A program made the position numbers and the translations under genes. Below are positions 24,041 through 32,784 of a DNA stretch of 64,000 nucleotides, piece after piece; position 1 is the first letter of the stretch, and each line of letters opens with the position of its first letter. This DNA comes from Candidatus Thorarchaeota archaeon. GTDB lineage: Archaea > Asgardarchaeota > Thorarchaeia > Thorarchaeales > Thorarchaeaceae. The notes beneath the pieces were generated by a model, which had not been told where the DNA came from, searched no databases, and was given only the letters and a program-made list of their open reading frames with translations. Where the stretch lies: assembly GCA_016840685.1 (NCBI GenBank), contig JAEORX010000001.1, positions 1 through 64,000 on the forward strand. Reading direction: 5' to 3'.

Positions 24041-24523
24041 ATGTCTAAGGCAGATCCGGGTAAGATAGGGGAAGGCACGGGCTATGCTTTCCTTGCTGCT
24101 TTCGTTGGCTTCCTGATATTCTTCTATGGTGGCCTTGCCATTCTTACAGGTGACCAAGGACCGGAAGATCTTCCTTGGATATACATGGGATTCTTTCTAA
24201 TGGTCGTGTTCTCCACTGTTCAATGGCTATCGTGGCGAAGATACGATAAATCTCTAAGCAGCGAACCCGAGGTCCTCGAACGAGTGCGACTGCGGCGTCG
24301 ATTCTTTCTGTATCTAGTCTTAGGGGGAATCTGTCTTGTTACTGCTTTTACCAAATACTTCTCTGGACTGTTGCTGATTCTTCCAGTCGCAATATCAGTA
24401 ATTGCAATCAGAGTAGCCATCAACGCAGCGAGGGAGTCTTTGGAGAGGGCGAGGGTGGAAGATGCACGTCAATCCTCAATTCATGAATCCATAGAAGATA
24501 ATGGTGGGCCCGTCGAGATTTGA
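24041..24523 (+). CDS. Four-helix membrane protein whose 3' end is built from tRNA-Met antisense
   Basis: 160 aa from ATG 24041 (GGAG six bases upstream; an ATG at 24035 overlaps that site). About four transmembrane helices: AFLAAFVGFLIFFYGGLAIL, IYMGFFLMVVFSTVQWL, FFLYLVLGGICLVTAF and GLLLILPVAISVIAIRVAI, with a charged loop in the middle and a charged C-terminal tail. No family recognised. The last seven codons (GGPVEI and stop) are the complementary strand of the tRNA-Met acceptor and T arm, so the gene is fused to, and terminated by, the tRNA gene. It is the only gene inside the 24-bp tRNA-end repeats. Confidence 0.7.
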   Translation: MSKADPGKIGEGTGYAFLAAFVGFLIFFYGGLAILTGDQGPEDLPWIYMGFFLMVVFSTVQWLSWRRYDKSLSSEPEVLERVRLRRRFFLYLVLGGICLVTAFTKYFSGLLLILPVAISVIAIRVAINAARESLERARVEDARQSSIHESIEDNGGPVEI

Positions 24524-24578
24524 ACTCGAGACCGACAGGTTATGAGCCTGCTGCTCTACCAAGCTGAGCTACGGGCCC
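24502..24578 (-). tRNA. tRNA-Met(CAT), elongator type, encoded CCA
   Basis: Read on the minus strand, 77 bases without intron: acceptor GGGCCCG/CGGGCCC, D stem GCTC/GAGC, anticodon stem GCAGG/CCTGT with loop CTCATAA, T stem TCGAG/CTCGA with loop TTCAAAT, discriminator A, then CCA. The G1-C72 start suggests an elongator Met rather than an initiator; a CAT anticodon could also belong to tRNA-Ile2 (modified C34), which sequence alone does not exclude. Confidence 0.93.
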
Positions 24579-24774
24579 TGAATCAGGTCAAGGCCCTTGC
24601 GCTTGCTAGTCGATATTAACGTTGCGAATGGTTCCCCGAATAAATTTCAACAGGTACGAATGCACACACTTGGACTGTCAAGAAGCTGCTCCAAAAGAAA
24701 AATCCAGATTTCAACTTTTTCTGACTTTATATTCCATTAGAGTGACTACGAGGCAACTCTCAGGTGTGAATTAC

Positions 24775-25128
24775 ATGATTCTACTGTTCACCTCAGACTC
24801 CTGTATATGGTGCGGCACACTCAAATCAATGCTAGAGAAGCAAAGTGAGGCTTTGGGAATTGAACAGAACATCTACGAGGTTGATGTTGAACGACAGTAT
24901 CGCATTGCAGAAGCGTATGGCATCTTAGTGGTACCAACACTTGTTGCAGGGTCATTCAAAATCTCAGGGGTCCCACAGGAAAGTGACCTACGCTCATTCT
25001 TGCTTCAAGCATTGTCGAGAGGATTTCTAAGGCATGGGAACAATAGTGTAAAATCTGTACTTCGCGAGGTCCATCAGATTCGAGCAGTTGATTCATCCAA
25101 TGACTCAATAGTTCGTACAGCTTCTTAG
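24775..25128 (+). CDS. Glutaredoxin/thioredoxin-fold protein with CxxC
   Basis: 117 aa from ATG 24775, with AGGTG nine bases upstream; the upstream in-frame extension to 24622 lacks protein-like character and begins near the tRNA. The thioredoxin fold is visible: MILLFTSDSCIWCGTLKSML (CxxC at residues 10-13, typical position after strand 1), then YGILVVPTLVAG with the cis-Pro (VVPT). The C-terminal ~35 residues are an extra tail. Probable role: dithiol-disulfide exchange in the cytosol. Confidence 0.8.
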   Translation: MILLFTSDSCIWCGTLKSMLEKQSEALGIEQNIYEVDVERQYRIAEAYGILVVPTLVAGSFKISGVPQESDLRSFLLQALSRGFLRHGNNSVKSVLREVHQIRAVDSSNDSIVRTAS

Positions 25129-25188
25129 TTTTTATGCGACCCCTACGCAATCTTAATAACAGCATAGCAAAGTTCTCGATGCTACACC

Positions 25189-25296
25189 GCCCCGGTAGTG
25201 TAGTCCGGCCCAGCATCTAGGCCTTTCGAGTCTAAGACTCTTCGAAAAATCTTCGAAGCGGAGAAAACCCGGGTTCGAATCCCGGCCGGGGCACCA
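25189..25296 (+). tRNA. tRNA-Glu(TTC) with a variable-loop intron, encoded CCA
   Basis: Acceptor GCCCCGG/CCGGGGC, D arm GTG...CAT, anticodon stem TAGGC/GTCTA with loop CTTTCGA (anticodon TTC at 25226-25228), T stem CCGGG/CCCGG with loop TTCGAAT, discriminator A, CCA at 25294-25296. The anticodon stem closes without interruption, but 34 bases lie between it and the T stem where 5 are expected, so an intron of about 29 nt sits in the variable loop (about 25238-25266). It contains a 7-bp hairpin CTTCGAA/TTCGAAG. Exact junctions are not fixed. A tRNA-Glu identity fits the GTGTAGTCCGGCC D arm. Confidence 0.88.
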
Positions 25297-25352
25297 TTTT
25301 CTTTAACTCAACAAAACTATTTCTTTCACCTTTGAAAGTTAAAAATAAGAAT

Positions 25353-25382
25353 TTGTGAGTAATCAATTTTGACTACTCACAA
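25353..25382 (-). terminator. Hairpin terminator of the SSB gene
   Basis: TTGTGAGTA and TACTCACAA form a nine-pair stem (with four further inner pairs, TCAA/TTGA). On the minus strand it is followed by a T-rich stretch (ATTCTTATTTTTAAC). It lies 36 bases after the stop of the leftward SSB gene. Confidence 0.6.
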
Positions 25383-25417
25383 TTAAACAGCTATCACTGC
25401 TTTAGATAGTCTATAAT

Positions 25418-25990
25418 CTAGTATCTAGAGCGTCTGTTGTTACCACCATAGCCACTGCCGCCACGGCGATCTCTACCACCATAGCCTCTGTCGCTGTAGC
25501 CGCTGTCTCGACTGCCATAGCCTCCGCTGCTGGATCGGTTGCCTCGTCCACCACCGCCGCTGTAACCTCCGCCACCTCGGCCGCCACCACCATAGCTCCT
25601 ACGGGGTCTGTCGTCCTCGTGCTCTTCAGCGGACATATCAACTGTCATGTTGACATCTTCTATGGCTTCTTCAGTCCGCTCGAGTTTGCCGTATCTCCCA
25701 ACATTAAGTCGTAAGTTTCCTCGAAAGAGCCCTGTATAACCATTTGTTAGGTTATAGGTAGCACCTTCTTCAATGCTATCAATTGAATCATCCCAGAGTG
25801 GAACCTGAACAATTCCGCTAGCATCACCAACAGTAATATCACAAACTCGATGAGTTGAACCATCCTGACGGGATTCAATCTCGCGTTCTTCTCCTATACT
25901 AGTCACCTTGAAAGAAATGGTGACATTCTTCATTCGTGGCTTGAGTTCAGCCACTGTAGCCTCAATTGGCTCGTGTTCTTCATAACTCAT
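25418..25990 (-). CDS. OB-fold single-stranded DNA-binding protein with Gly/Arg-rich tail
   Basis: 190 aa. Residues 1-105 form one OB fold resembling archaeal RPA/SOSS-B-type SSBs: AELKPRMKNVTISFKVTSIG, THRVCDITVGDASGIVQVPL, YNLTNGYTGLFRGNLRLNVG and GRYGKLER. Residues ~125-190 are low-complexity Gly/Arg/Ser/Tyr with RGG- and GGYGS-type units ending RRSRY. The tail replaces the acidic tip of bacterial SSBs and resembles RGG tails of eukaryotic nucleic-acid-binding proteins. Function: protects and organises ssDNA. Standalone gene, followed by a hairpin terminator. Confidence 0.87.
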   Translation of the reverse strand: MSYEEHEPIEATVAELKPRMKNVTISFKVTSIGEEREIESRQDGSTHRVCDITVGDASGIVQVPLWDDSIDSIEEGATYNLTNGYTGLFRGNLRLNVGRYGKLERTEEAIEDVNMTVDMSAEEHEDDRPRRSYGGGGRGGGGYSGGGGRGNRSSSGGYGSRDSGYSDRGYGGRDRRGGSGYGGNNRRSRY

Positions 25991-26199
25991 TATTATTCAC
26001 TCGCTAAATGCGATATGCAAGTTGTCAAAACTAGCGGCTTCTTCTGTGAAATTTGCGATGCCTGAAAAAACCAACGCGATAAATTCCGTGATAGAAAGTA
26101 CGTTTCGCTTCTCGTGTACCTGCGATAAAATTCTCAGAATCGTTCCTTAAGAACTTGTGTACAGCGGCTTTAAACTGAATACTCTTGTTATTTTCACTA

Positions 26200-27063
26200 T
26201 CAGTTCATTGATAGAAGCATGTGAAAATCTGAGGACTTGAATGAATGCGTCAATGCTCCAGATGATATCACATCCACTCCACTCTTTGCATAATCCCTGA
26301 TGTTCTCCTCATTGATTCCTCCAGAAACTTCCAGTATCACCTTTTCGCGTGTTCCATCTGCTTTGAGAACCTCAACGAGTCCGCCAACATCCTTTGGCTT
26401 GAAGTTGTCTAACAGGACTATGTCTGCTCCGGCGCCTATTGCCTCCTGAACTTGTTGCAGTGTCCGAGCTTCACAAGATATCTTCTTACTGAATGAGGTC
26501 TTCTCCTTGGCTGCAGTGACGGCTGCACGTACTCCGCCAGCAGCTGTAATATGATTGTTCTTTATCAGCACCATGTCGTCGAGCGCGTATCGGTGTGGAT
26601 CCCCACCCCCAACCACCACAGCCCTCTTCTCAAAGAATCTGAAACCCGGTGTTGTCTTTCTCGTGGCTGCAACCTTGACTTTCGGGTTCTCTTTTCTTGC
26701 AATACTGACCATGTTGTAGACTTTTGTTGCTATTCCACTCATTCTTTGCACAATGTTGAGACAGACCCGTTCAACTGTTAGTAAGGTCCATGCAGAACCT
26801 CTCAGACGCATCACTGGCTGCTGAGGGTCCACCCAGTTCCCTTCAAAGGCGAGGACCTCGTATGTGAGTTCTGAGAAGTCCGCGATTGCTGCAACCTCTT
26901 CAATCCCTGCAAGTACAGCGCGCTCTTTTGCATATATGGTGGCTAAGGCTGTAGTGTCCTCCGGTATCGTCATCTCAGTGGTGATGTCACCAGATCTTAC
27001 GTCCTCAGCGATGTATCTCTTCAGTGCGTCTATTGCTTCAGGTGGGAGGTTGCCGAATCTCAT
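26200..27063 (-). CDS. nadC: Quinolinate phosphoribosyltransferase (NadC)
   Basis: 287 aa. Converts quinolinate and PRPP to nicotinate mononucleotide in NAD synthesis. Visible: N-terminal EDVRSGDITTEMTIPEDTTA, substrate-binding TRKTTPGFRFFEK, VGGGDPHRYALDDMVLIKNNHI, VLLDNFKP and the C-terminal VSGGINEENIRDYAKSGVDV phosphate-binding loop. The ATG is directly downstream of the AMMECR1 stop, so the two are co-transcribed. No nadA or nadB in the window. Confidence 0.96.
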   Translation of the reverse strand: MRFGNLPPEAIDALKRYIAEDVRSGDITTEMTIPEDTTALATIYAKERAVLAGIEEVAAIADFSELTYEVLAFEGNWVDPQQPVMRLRGSAWTLLTVERVCLNIVQRMSGIATKVYNMVSIARKENPKVKVAATRKTTPGFRFFEKRAVVVGGGDPHRYALDDMVLIKNNHITAAGGVRAAVTAAKEKTSFSKKISCEARTLQQVQEAIGAGADIVLLDNFKPKDVGGLVEVLKADGTREKVILEVSGGINEENIRDYAKSGVDVISSGALTHSFKSSDFHMLLSMN

Positions 27064-27696
27064 TCAATCACATCTTGGATGCATTGGGTTTCTAAGAATC
27101 TTACCCCGTGGTGATTCCTCACCAAAGATTTCCGCCTGAAACGACATAAACTCAGTCTCAGGGTCCTTCCATAGATTTGGTGGCAGTCCTGCCTTGTTAC
27201 AGGTGTGCTCCAAGAACTCTCTTGTGTTCCATTTCCAGTCAACAGGAACCTGAGGAAGAAGGAGCCCTCGATAGGCACCTCTGATGGCAATCAATCCATC
27301 ACGCCCAACTTTGACCAGGTCTAGTAACTCCTCAGGTTTAGAATACTCAATCTTCCTTGGAGGTGTCAGGACACTAAGATCCACAATGATCGAGTCTAGC
27401 TCCCTCGGGGTCACTGCTGGAAACCGTGGGTCATTGATTGCAGAGTCTACTGCGGAATCAATTGTGGCTTTAACTAAAGGTAGGGTGGGATAGGGCCTAC
27501 CGATGCAACCTCGTAGATTGACACGTCCCCCAGACACGGAGTTCAGTGTCACAAAGACCCCGGATTTGGTGTGTAGGTGTTGTGGTGTATCTTTTGGAGT
27601 CTTCAATTTCTCCCTTGTACTTACAATCTCATCCACGGTCTTTCTGGCTAGATTCACAAGAAAGACTCCATCGTCGTCAGAGTATGCGTGTAACAT
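27064..27696 (-). CDS. AMMECR1-domain protein
   Basis: 210 aa, full length for archaeal AMMECR1 proteins. Signature LRGCIGRPYP with the invariant Cys-containing loop, the GVFVTLN strand, ISVLTPP-like VDLSVLTPPRKIE and GAYRGLLLPQVPVD. The family is conserved from archaea to man; its enzymatic role is not established, and in archaea it is often found near radical SAM/MEMO-type genes. Immediately upstream of nadC with no gap between stop and start. Confidence 0.93.
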   Translation of the reverse strand: MLHAYSDDDGVFLVNLARKTVDEIVSTREKLKTPKDTPQHLHTKSGVFVTLNSVSGGRVNLRGCIGRPYPTLPLVKATIDSAVDSAINDPRFPAVTPRELDSIIVDLSVLTPPRKIEYSKPEELLDLVKVGRDGLIAIRGAYRGLLLPQVPVDWKWNTREFLEHTCNKAGLPPNLWKDPETEFMSFQAEIFGEESPRGKILRNPMHPRCD

Positions 27697-27750
27697 CAGA
27701 CACCAACTACACCTTTTTGTTCGAGTTCATCGTTATTTATCTTACACTCA

Positions 27751-29064
27751 TCAAGATTTCTGGACTGGTACCTTCCCTGCAATGCCTGGTCCTGTGACAA
27801 ACTCATCATTGTCAAACACAACCACACCTCCTACTATTGTAGTAATTACACGAGCTAGGACTCGTCTGCCTTCAAAGGGAGTTATCTTTGCCTTTGAGAA
27901 AAAGTTCTCACCCGTGATGGTTCCTTCTTGTATCCTTGCTAATACTATATCTGCATCATATCCCGGGGTGAGGATTCCCTTGGTTTCAAGACCAAGAATC
28001 CTCGCAGGTGCAGAGGAACAGACTCTCAGATAGTCTATCCAAGGCAATCGCTTCTCAAAGACCTCTGTCAACATCAGTGGAAGTGTGGTTTCGAGACCAG
28101 GTATTCCTGATGAGGCTTTAAGAAATGGGGCAGTCTTCTCCCACTTCTTGTGAGGTGCATGATCAGAGGCGACACAATCAATCGCACAGGTCTGACGCAA
28201 GCCCTCCATCAACATCTTGTTGTCATATGGAGACCTCAAAGGTGGTAGCATCTTCGCCAGACCGTCATCATGGGGGAAGTCACCACCTGATAAGAACAGA
28301 TGATGAGGGGTGACCTCCGCAGTCAGTGTGTCCTCAGCACGGTTCTCTTGAATCAGTCTGGCAGTCGTTGCACAACTGACATGGCATACATGCAGTCTAG
28401 CCTCATACTCAACCTTTGCATCAATGAATGATTGAACTGACTTCACCTCGTCCTCACAGCTATGCGCGAGGAAGAACTCCTCCATGTTCTTTGGAGCTTT
28501 CATACTAGCAGGCAGGTCTGGATGAAATAGGAGTGGAAGATCACTGGCCACAGCTAATCTTGTACACTCTCTGATTCTCTCTCTAGTATACTTAGTGTCC
28601 TCGTCCAAAGGCGCGTGAGGATACACCTTCAATCCAAGAATGTCTCGAATCATCTGGACATCGAACTTCTCGATGATACTGGATATTCCAGAATAGAATC
28701 CAACATTGACATAACGCAGCTCCCGTGCTCGAGCAATCTTCTCGTCAAGAGTTTTCTTGTCAAGAACAGGGGGGTCCGAGTTAGGCATGTCCACCACTGT
28801 GGTGACACCACCCGCAGCGGCGGCCATGGTTCCTGTTTCATAATCCTCCTTGTCAGACTCCTTGAGATCACGAAGGTGAACATGGATGTCTATCAGACCC
28901 GGTAGGATATAGAGCCCTCTACAATCAATAGAATCTCGGTGTCTAGGTTCATCTCCATGCTTGTAAATTCCTTCGATTTTCCTTGCTTCGATAGCTACGG
29001 AGCGGACTGTTTCTCTTCCATTCTCTATGAATATACCATCTTTTAGGACCATATCCACAGCCAT
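27751..29064 (-). CDS. pyrC: Dihydroorotase (PyrC)
   Basis: 437 aa. Cyclises carbamoyl-aspartate to dihydroorotate in pyrimidine synthesis. Metal site: DIHVHLRDLKE (H-x-H and substrate Arg), carboxylated Lys in GLKVYPHAP, His in LLFHPD and LHVCHVSC, Asp in ASDHAPHK. Length and motifs fit the type I archaeal enzyme. Compared with the amidohydrolase at 22527-23882 this copy keeps the dihydroorotase-type HLRD context and sits among other biosynthesis genes, so it is the likely biosynthetic enzyme. Confidence 0.9.
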   Translation of the reverse strand: MAVDMVLKDGIFIENGRETVRSVAIEARKIEGIYKHGDEPRHRDSIDCRGLYILPGLIDIHVHLRDLKESDKEDYETGTMAAAAGGVTTVVDMPNSDPPVLDKKTLDEKIARARELRYVNVGFYSGISSIIEKFDVQMIRDILGLKVYPHAPLDEDTKYTRERIRECTRLAVASDLPLLFHPDLPASMKAPKNMEEFFLAHSCEDEVKSVQSFIDAKVEYEARLHVCHVSCATTARLIQENRAEDTLTAEVTPHHLFLSGGDFPHDDGLAKMLPPLRSPYDNKMLMEGLRQTCAIDCVASDHAPHKKWEKTAPFLKASSGIPGLETTLPLMLTEVFEKRLPWIDYLRVCSSAPARILGLETKGILTPGYDADIVLARIQEGTITGENFFSKAKITPFEGRRVLARVITTIVGGVVVFDNDEFVTGPGIAGKVPVQKS

Positions 29065-29113
29065 GTGACATCAACGCCGGTGCTGCCAGCGTTAGATAGA
29101 CGCTGACTATCCT

Positions 29114-29932
29114 TTACTCAGATGCTTCTGGGACCTTATACTTGTTAGCAACAAATCGTGTGAAATCTGTTGCGCTAATAATCCCCACAAGTCTGTTGCC
29201 CTTACCTACGACCGGCAAGGTATTCAGCTTTGCGTCTAACATCCTTGCAGCGGCAACAGCAATCGATTCATCAGGCGTGACGAGCGGAGGTTGTTGAAGC
29301 ATGGCATCAACCACCCGAATTTGTCTGACTTGGTTTGCGCGATGCTTGTCGGGCACCTCCACAGTAAATCTGGCCATGGCCTCAGCGACCATGCGTTCAG
29401 TGATCAGCCCCAAGACACGACCACCATCTGTGACAGGCATGCCTGAGTAGCCTGCAGCAAGCATGTCACCTCTGGCTTTTACGAGACGTGAAACGGGATT
29501 GACTTGAAGAATCTCACCGGTTGTCATGAGATCCTCGACCTTGATGTCTTTGAACTTCCTCACAAGCTCAGAAATCTGCACTTTTGTGATTACGCCAACA
29601 AGTTTGTTCTCATTGTCCACAACAGGGCAACCACTCATTCCACGCTCAATCATGAGCTGTGCGACATCGGTCACCTCATCATCAGGACCCACTGTGATGA
29701 CAGTATCAGTCATTGCACTGGATACATGGAGCCTCTTTATTGAGAGGGCTACAACCTTACTCACCCCTAGCCTGTCAGCTATGTCTGCGTATGTGAGAAT
29801 ACCCTTGACATCCCCATTCTCAACTACTACCAGCCTTTCAGCGGCTCTCTTCTCAAGTTGCTCGAGCGCGTAGGACAGTCTCTGGTCCTTGTCAATTGTG
29901 ACTGGCTCGACCATAATTTGGCTCACTTTCAT
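29114..29932 (-). CDS. Four-CBS-domain protein
   Basis: 272 aa with four CBS motifs in two Bateman pairs: MVEPVTIDKDQRLSYALEQL, MTDTVITVGPDDEVTDVAQL, MTTGEILQVNPVSRLVKARG and MLQQPPLVTPDESIAVAAAR, each ending in a typical V-G-I/L-I-T strand. Such proteins bind adenine nucleotides or S-adenosylmethionine and report energy state to partners; no catalytic or DNA-binding domain is attached. A second CBS protein lies just upstream in the same direction. Confidence 0.92.
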   Translation of the reverse strand: MKVSQIMVEPVTIDKDQRLSYALEQLEKRAAERLVVVENGDVKGILTYADIADRLGVSKVVALSIKRLHVSSAMTDTVITVGPDDEVTDVAQLMIERGMSGCPVVDNENKLVGVITKVQISELVRKFKDIKVEDLMTTGEILQVNPVSRLVKARGDMLAAGYSGMPVTDGGRVLGLITERMVAEAMARFTVEVPDKHRANQVRQIRVVDAMLQQPPLVTPDESIAVAAARMLDAKLNTLPVVGKGNRLVGIISATDFTRFVANKYKVPEASE

Positions 29933-29996
29933 AACAACAGTCTCCTATCTGATTGGTACGTACACAATACGAGTTGGTTGGTGAGTGTGTGACCAA

Positions 29997-30554
29997 CTAG
30001 CTACGACAATTTTCACAGAGATACTGACCATCTTCCTCAATCAAGTCAGTTGAGTACTCTCCACAGCTATCGCACTCGCCTCCGTAGGCAATATCTTCAT
30101 CCTCCTCCCTCTGCTCAACGCCCTCGCTTCTTAGTCGCAATGACTCGACAAGGATATCGATGAGTTCTGGAGACCAACGAAGAAGGTCTCTTGAGGTGAC
30201 GATTCCTGCAAGGGAATCGTTCTTCAAGACTGCAACACGACGAATATTACTGCGCGCCATCACACGCATTGCCTCCGTTAGTGCTGTTCCGGGTTCTACA
30301 TGAATTATTGGTGATGACATGATCTCCCGGGCTGCAGTAGTCTTTGCATCCCTCTCTTCTGCGATAACACGTCGAACAATGTCCGCTTCAGTAATGATTC
30401 CAAGAGGACGGTCTTCATCAACGATAATCACAGAACTTATGTCCATCTTGGTCATAGAAGTGGCAACATCGAAGACTGTTGCATCGGGAGGCATCGTCAC
30501 GACATTGACTGACATGATGTCTCTCACAAACATTGAATGAGAGGGTTCCGACAT
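29997..30554 (-). CDS. CBS-pair protein with C-terminal zinc ribbon
   Basis: 185 aa. Two CBS motifs (IMSVNVVTMPPDATVFDVAT and IMSSPIIHVEPGTALTEAMR) with closing strands GIITEADIV and GIVTSRDLL, then an acidic linker and a rubredoxin-like/zinc-ribbon knuckle pair CDSCG...CENC at the end. This layout is common in archaea and joins adenine-nucleotide sensing to a small metal-binding module; the partner is unknown. Start ATG at 30554. Confidence 0.9.
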   Translation of the reverse strand: MSEPSHSMFVRDIMSVNVVTMPPDATVFDVATSMTKMDISSVIIVDEDRPLGIITEADIVRRVIAEERDAKTTAAREIMSSPIIHVEPGTALTEAMRVMARSNIRRVAVLKNDSLAGIVTSRDLLRWSPELIDILVESLRLRSEGVEQREEDEDIAYGGECDSCGEYSTDLIEEDGQYLCENCRS

Positions 30555-30692
30555 TTGTTTTTCCTCAATTTTTTCAGAAGCTGGTCAGATACTCAGCCAC
30601 CAACTGGCAGAGTGTCTTCTCGAGCTGGACTGCCACGTGTCTGATTTTAAATGTGTCTGTGCTCTCGCAAGTCAGAATAAGTATACCTCGTA

Positions 30693-32705
30693 CTAGGATT
30701 CTATCTTTCCACCACCTGCTGGCAGAACTCTCATCATATCTTCTTGAGGTATCAGACCAACCTTTGGTGCATGCTCCTCAGGCACAAGACCCTTGAGGCG
30801 ATTCAAAACTCCTTTGACCAGCTCACCTTTCTTCATATCGCCCGGTACCAGCCGTATATAGAATTCTGTTTGAGAAATCACAGCTGATGGTGGACCAGAG
30901 ATTGGGACAGCATATTCTTCCTCAAGAATGACTCCAACCGCGAGCTCAACAGACACTCTACGAATGTAGTTCTTCGAACCATATAGCATCACAGCCCCGG
31001 TGGGTAGGTACTCACCTGAGGGAGGACTGAAGCTGACCTGCTCAGGATTAACCCAGTAGGCTTCACCGCTGGACAACCCATCCTGCCACGCTCGCGAGAA
31101 TGTGACTGCGAACTGAGCCGCCTCCTCTAGTGTTTGTTGTCCTGGAGGTTCATCTGGTACTTTGATTATCGTGTAAGGTGCTCCATGAATCGCTGCGTGC
31201 AAGAATATATCGTTGGCAGCCATGTGACGTTTTGCCAAGGTTTCATTACTCTTTACGTCGCGGCCTCCCAAAACAAGAAAACCTTCTGAAGAGATGAACC
31301 AACGGTACTTCTCATACCATCGTTTCTTCCTCATCTTTATTGGTGCTTTTCTAATTTCAGGCTCCAAAACCAACTCGCCGAGTTTTTCTAACTTTTCCTG
31401 AGTCTTTGAAATCTGTTTCTTTGCTCCTTCAACTTTGGATTCCGCTTTCTTAGCTTGTTCATATGCAAGTGAGGCGTTATCTTGGGTTGCAAGTCGAATG
31501 TCTAATGTCACATCAGTGTCGTTGAGATTCACAATGATTTGCCCTTGGGACGGGATGACTCTTTGAATCAACTGTGCAGATGGGATTCCTTGTTGTTTGC
31601 CCTGATTGATTTTGGTAATGATTTCATCCCATGGTGTCCCTCCAGACCTAGCTTTCGTGACAGTTTCCAAGACCTCTTGAACGATAGAGAAGTGTGAGTA
31701 TATCAGTTCACCGTTGGCTCTGAGCGTCTTGGCCTTCATCTCCAGATTTTCGATGCTTTCCTTTTGTTTATCTATAATCTTCTGTAATCGAGCTTTTTCC
31801 TGTGAAAGAGCATCCTGTTCTTGGTCATCCTCAAGTTCACTCTCAGCCACGCCAAAGAACTCATCAATGGTCTGACTAAACGTGCTGAATGTTTCTTTTG
31901 TCAAATCATTGTAGAGTCTGAACGGAAAAGGCACGAATGCCAGAACCTCGGGCTCCTCCTCCTCGGACCCTTCATCGAAGACAATATTGGGTTCATTTAT
32001 TCCCATATTCAGTTTTCTAACAAAGTCAGCCAAGCCTGCCTGTAAATCTGCTAGGGTCTGTTTATCAATCTCCGGACTCATTACTTTCGGTGAAACCTGT
32101 GCCAATGCGCAGATCTCCTCGCAGCTTAGGGAGTCAAGATTGAGTTGACTGGCCAAGGTTCTTACAATATTCGCATTCGAATCAGCGATGATTTCCTGAA
32201 GTGCGTCAATCTCAAGAGTCAGTACATCCATTCCACGTGCGGGTGGAAACTCATACTGTGCCTTTGGTATGACATCTCGATCTCGCATCTTTCTATAGTG
32301 CATTGCCACAAAGATGGTGTCTTTTGGGTCTAGAAGGAGTAGGTTTCCGTTACCAAACAGCTCAGCAACGAGTTTGTACGAATTATCATCATCGCCCACG
32401 TCAATTACTACAATCCTATCCAGCTCATGTTGTTTCACTGAGTTAATGCGTCTGTCTCTGAGATACTTGCGAAGTACTGTACAGAACTTGGACGGGACTC
32501 GTGGCGCCTTTCGTGAGAACTCTGTGAGATGGATACGATGTCCTGGGTGGATTAAGAGTTGCGATGTGCCACCACCTGGCTGGTAGAGTTTGAGAACGAA
32601 GATATCTCCATACTGGTATACATTCTTGATGAAGGCACCTTCTGCTGACTCAACCAGCTCAGGTAGAATGAGCCTGATGTCAACATTGCTCATTGAGTCC
32701 TTCAT
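30693..32705 (-). CDS. rqcH: NFACT-family ribosome quality control protein (RqcH/NEMF homologue)
   Basis: 670 aa. Binds stalled 60S/50S-like large ribosomal subunits carrying peptidyl-tRNA and recruits Ala-tRNA for C-terminal tailing in other domains. Visible: NFACT-N domain (MSNVDIRLILPELVESAEGA, FVLKLYQPGGG), the conserved D/R-containing segment FCTVLRKYLRDRRI, long coiled coil around residues 310-345 and 420-450, and the NFACT-R domain RKKRWYEKYRWFISSEGFLVLGGRDVKSNE. The ATG at 32705 has GGTGA seven bases upstream. Archaeal homologues are widespread. Confidence 0.95.
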   Translation of the reverse strand: MKDSMSNVDIRLILPELVESAEGAFIKNVYQYGDIFVLKLYQPGGGTSQLLIHPGHRIHLTEFSRKAPRVPSKFCTVLRKYLRDRRINSVKQHELDRIVVIDVGDDDNSYKLVAELFGNGNLLLLDPKDTIFVAMHYRKMRDRDVIPKAQYEFPPARGMDVLTLEIDALQEIIADSNANIVRTLASQLNLDSLSCEEICALAQVSPKVMSPEIDKQTLADLQAGLADFVRKLNMGINEPNIVFDEGSEEEEPEVLAFVPFPFRLYNDLTKETFSTFSQTIDEFFGVAESELEDDQEQDALSQEKARLQKIIDKQKESIENLEMKAKTLRANGELIYSHFSIVQEVLETVTKARSGGTPWDEIITKINQGKQQGIPSAQLIQRVIPSQGQIIVNLNDTDVTLDIRLATQDNASLAYEQAKKAESKVEGAKKQISKTQEKLEKLGELVLEPEIRKAPIKMRKKRWYEKYRWFISSEGFLVLGGRDVKSNETLAKRHMAANDIFLHAAIHGAPYTIIKVPDEPPGQQTLEEAAQFAVTFSRAWQDGLSSGEAYWVNPEQVSFSPPSGEYLPTGAVMLYGSKNYIRRVSVELAVGVILEEEYAVPISGPPSAVISQTEFYIRLVPGDMKKGELVKGVLNRLKGLVPEEHAPKVGLIPQEDMMRVLPAGGGKIES

Positions 32706-32784
32706 CTTACTTCACCTGTCCTTCAAACCGACATGATTATAACCTCGTCGATTGAACCAGCCTTCAAATAGGCAGTGATTGACA

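Noticed and set aside
24622-24774. N-terminal extension of the glutaredoxin-like protein
   Set aside because: No conserved pattern; the ATG at 24775 with AGGTG opens directly into the thioredoxin fold.
25418-25640. Repetitive stretch that could suggest a CRISPR or tandem repeat
   Set aside because: It encodes the Gly/Arg-rich tail of the SSB in frame; unit lengths vary and there are no spacers.
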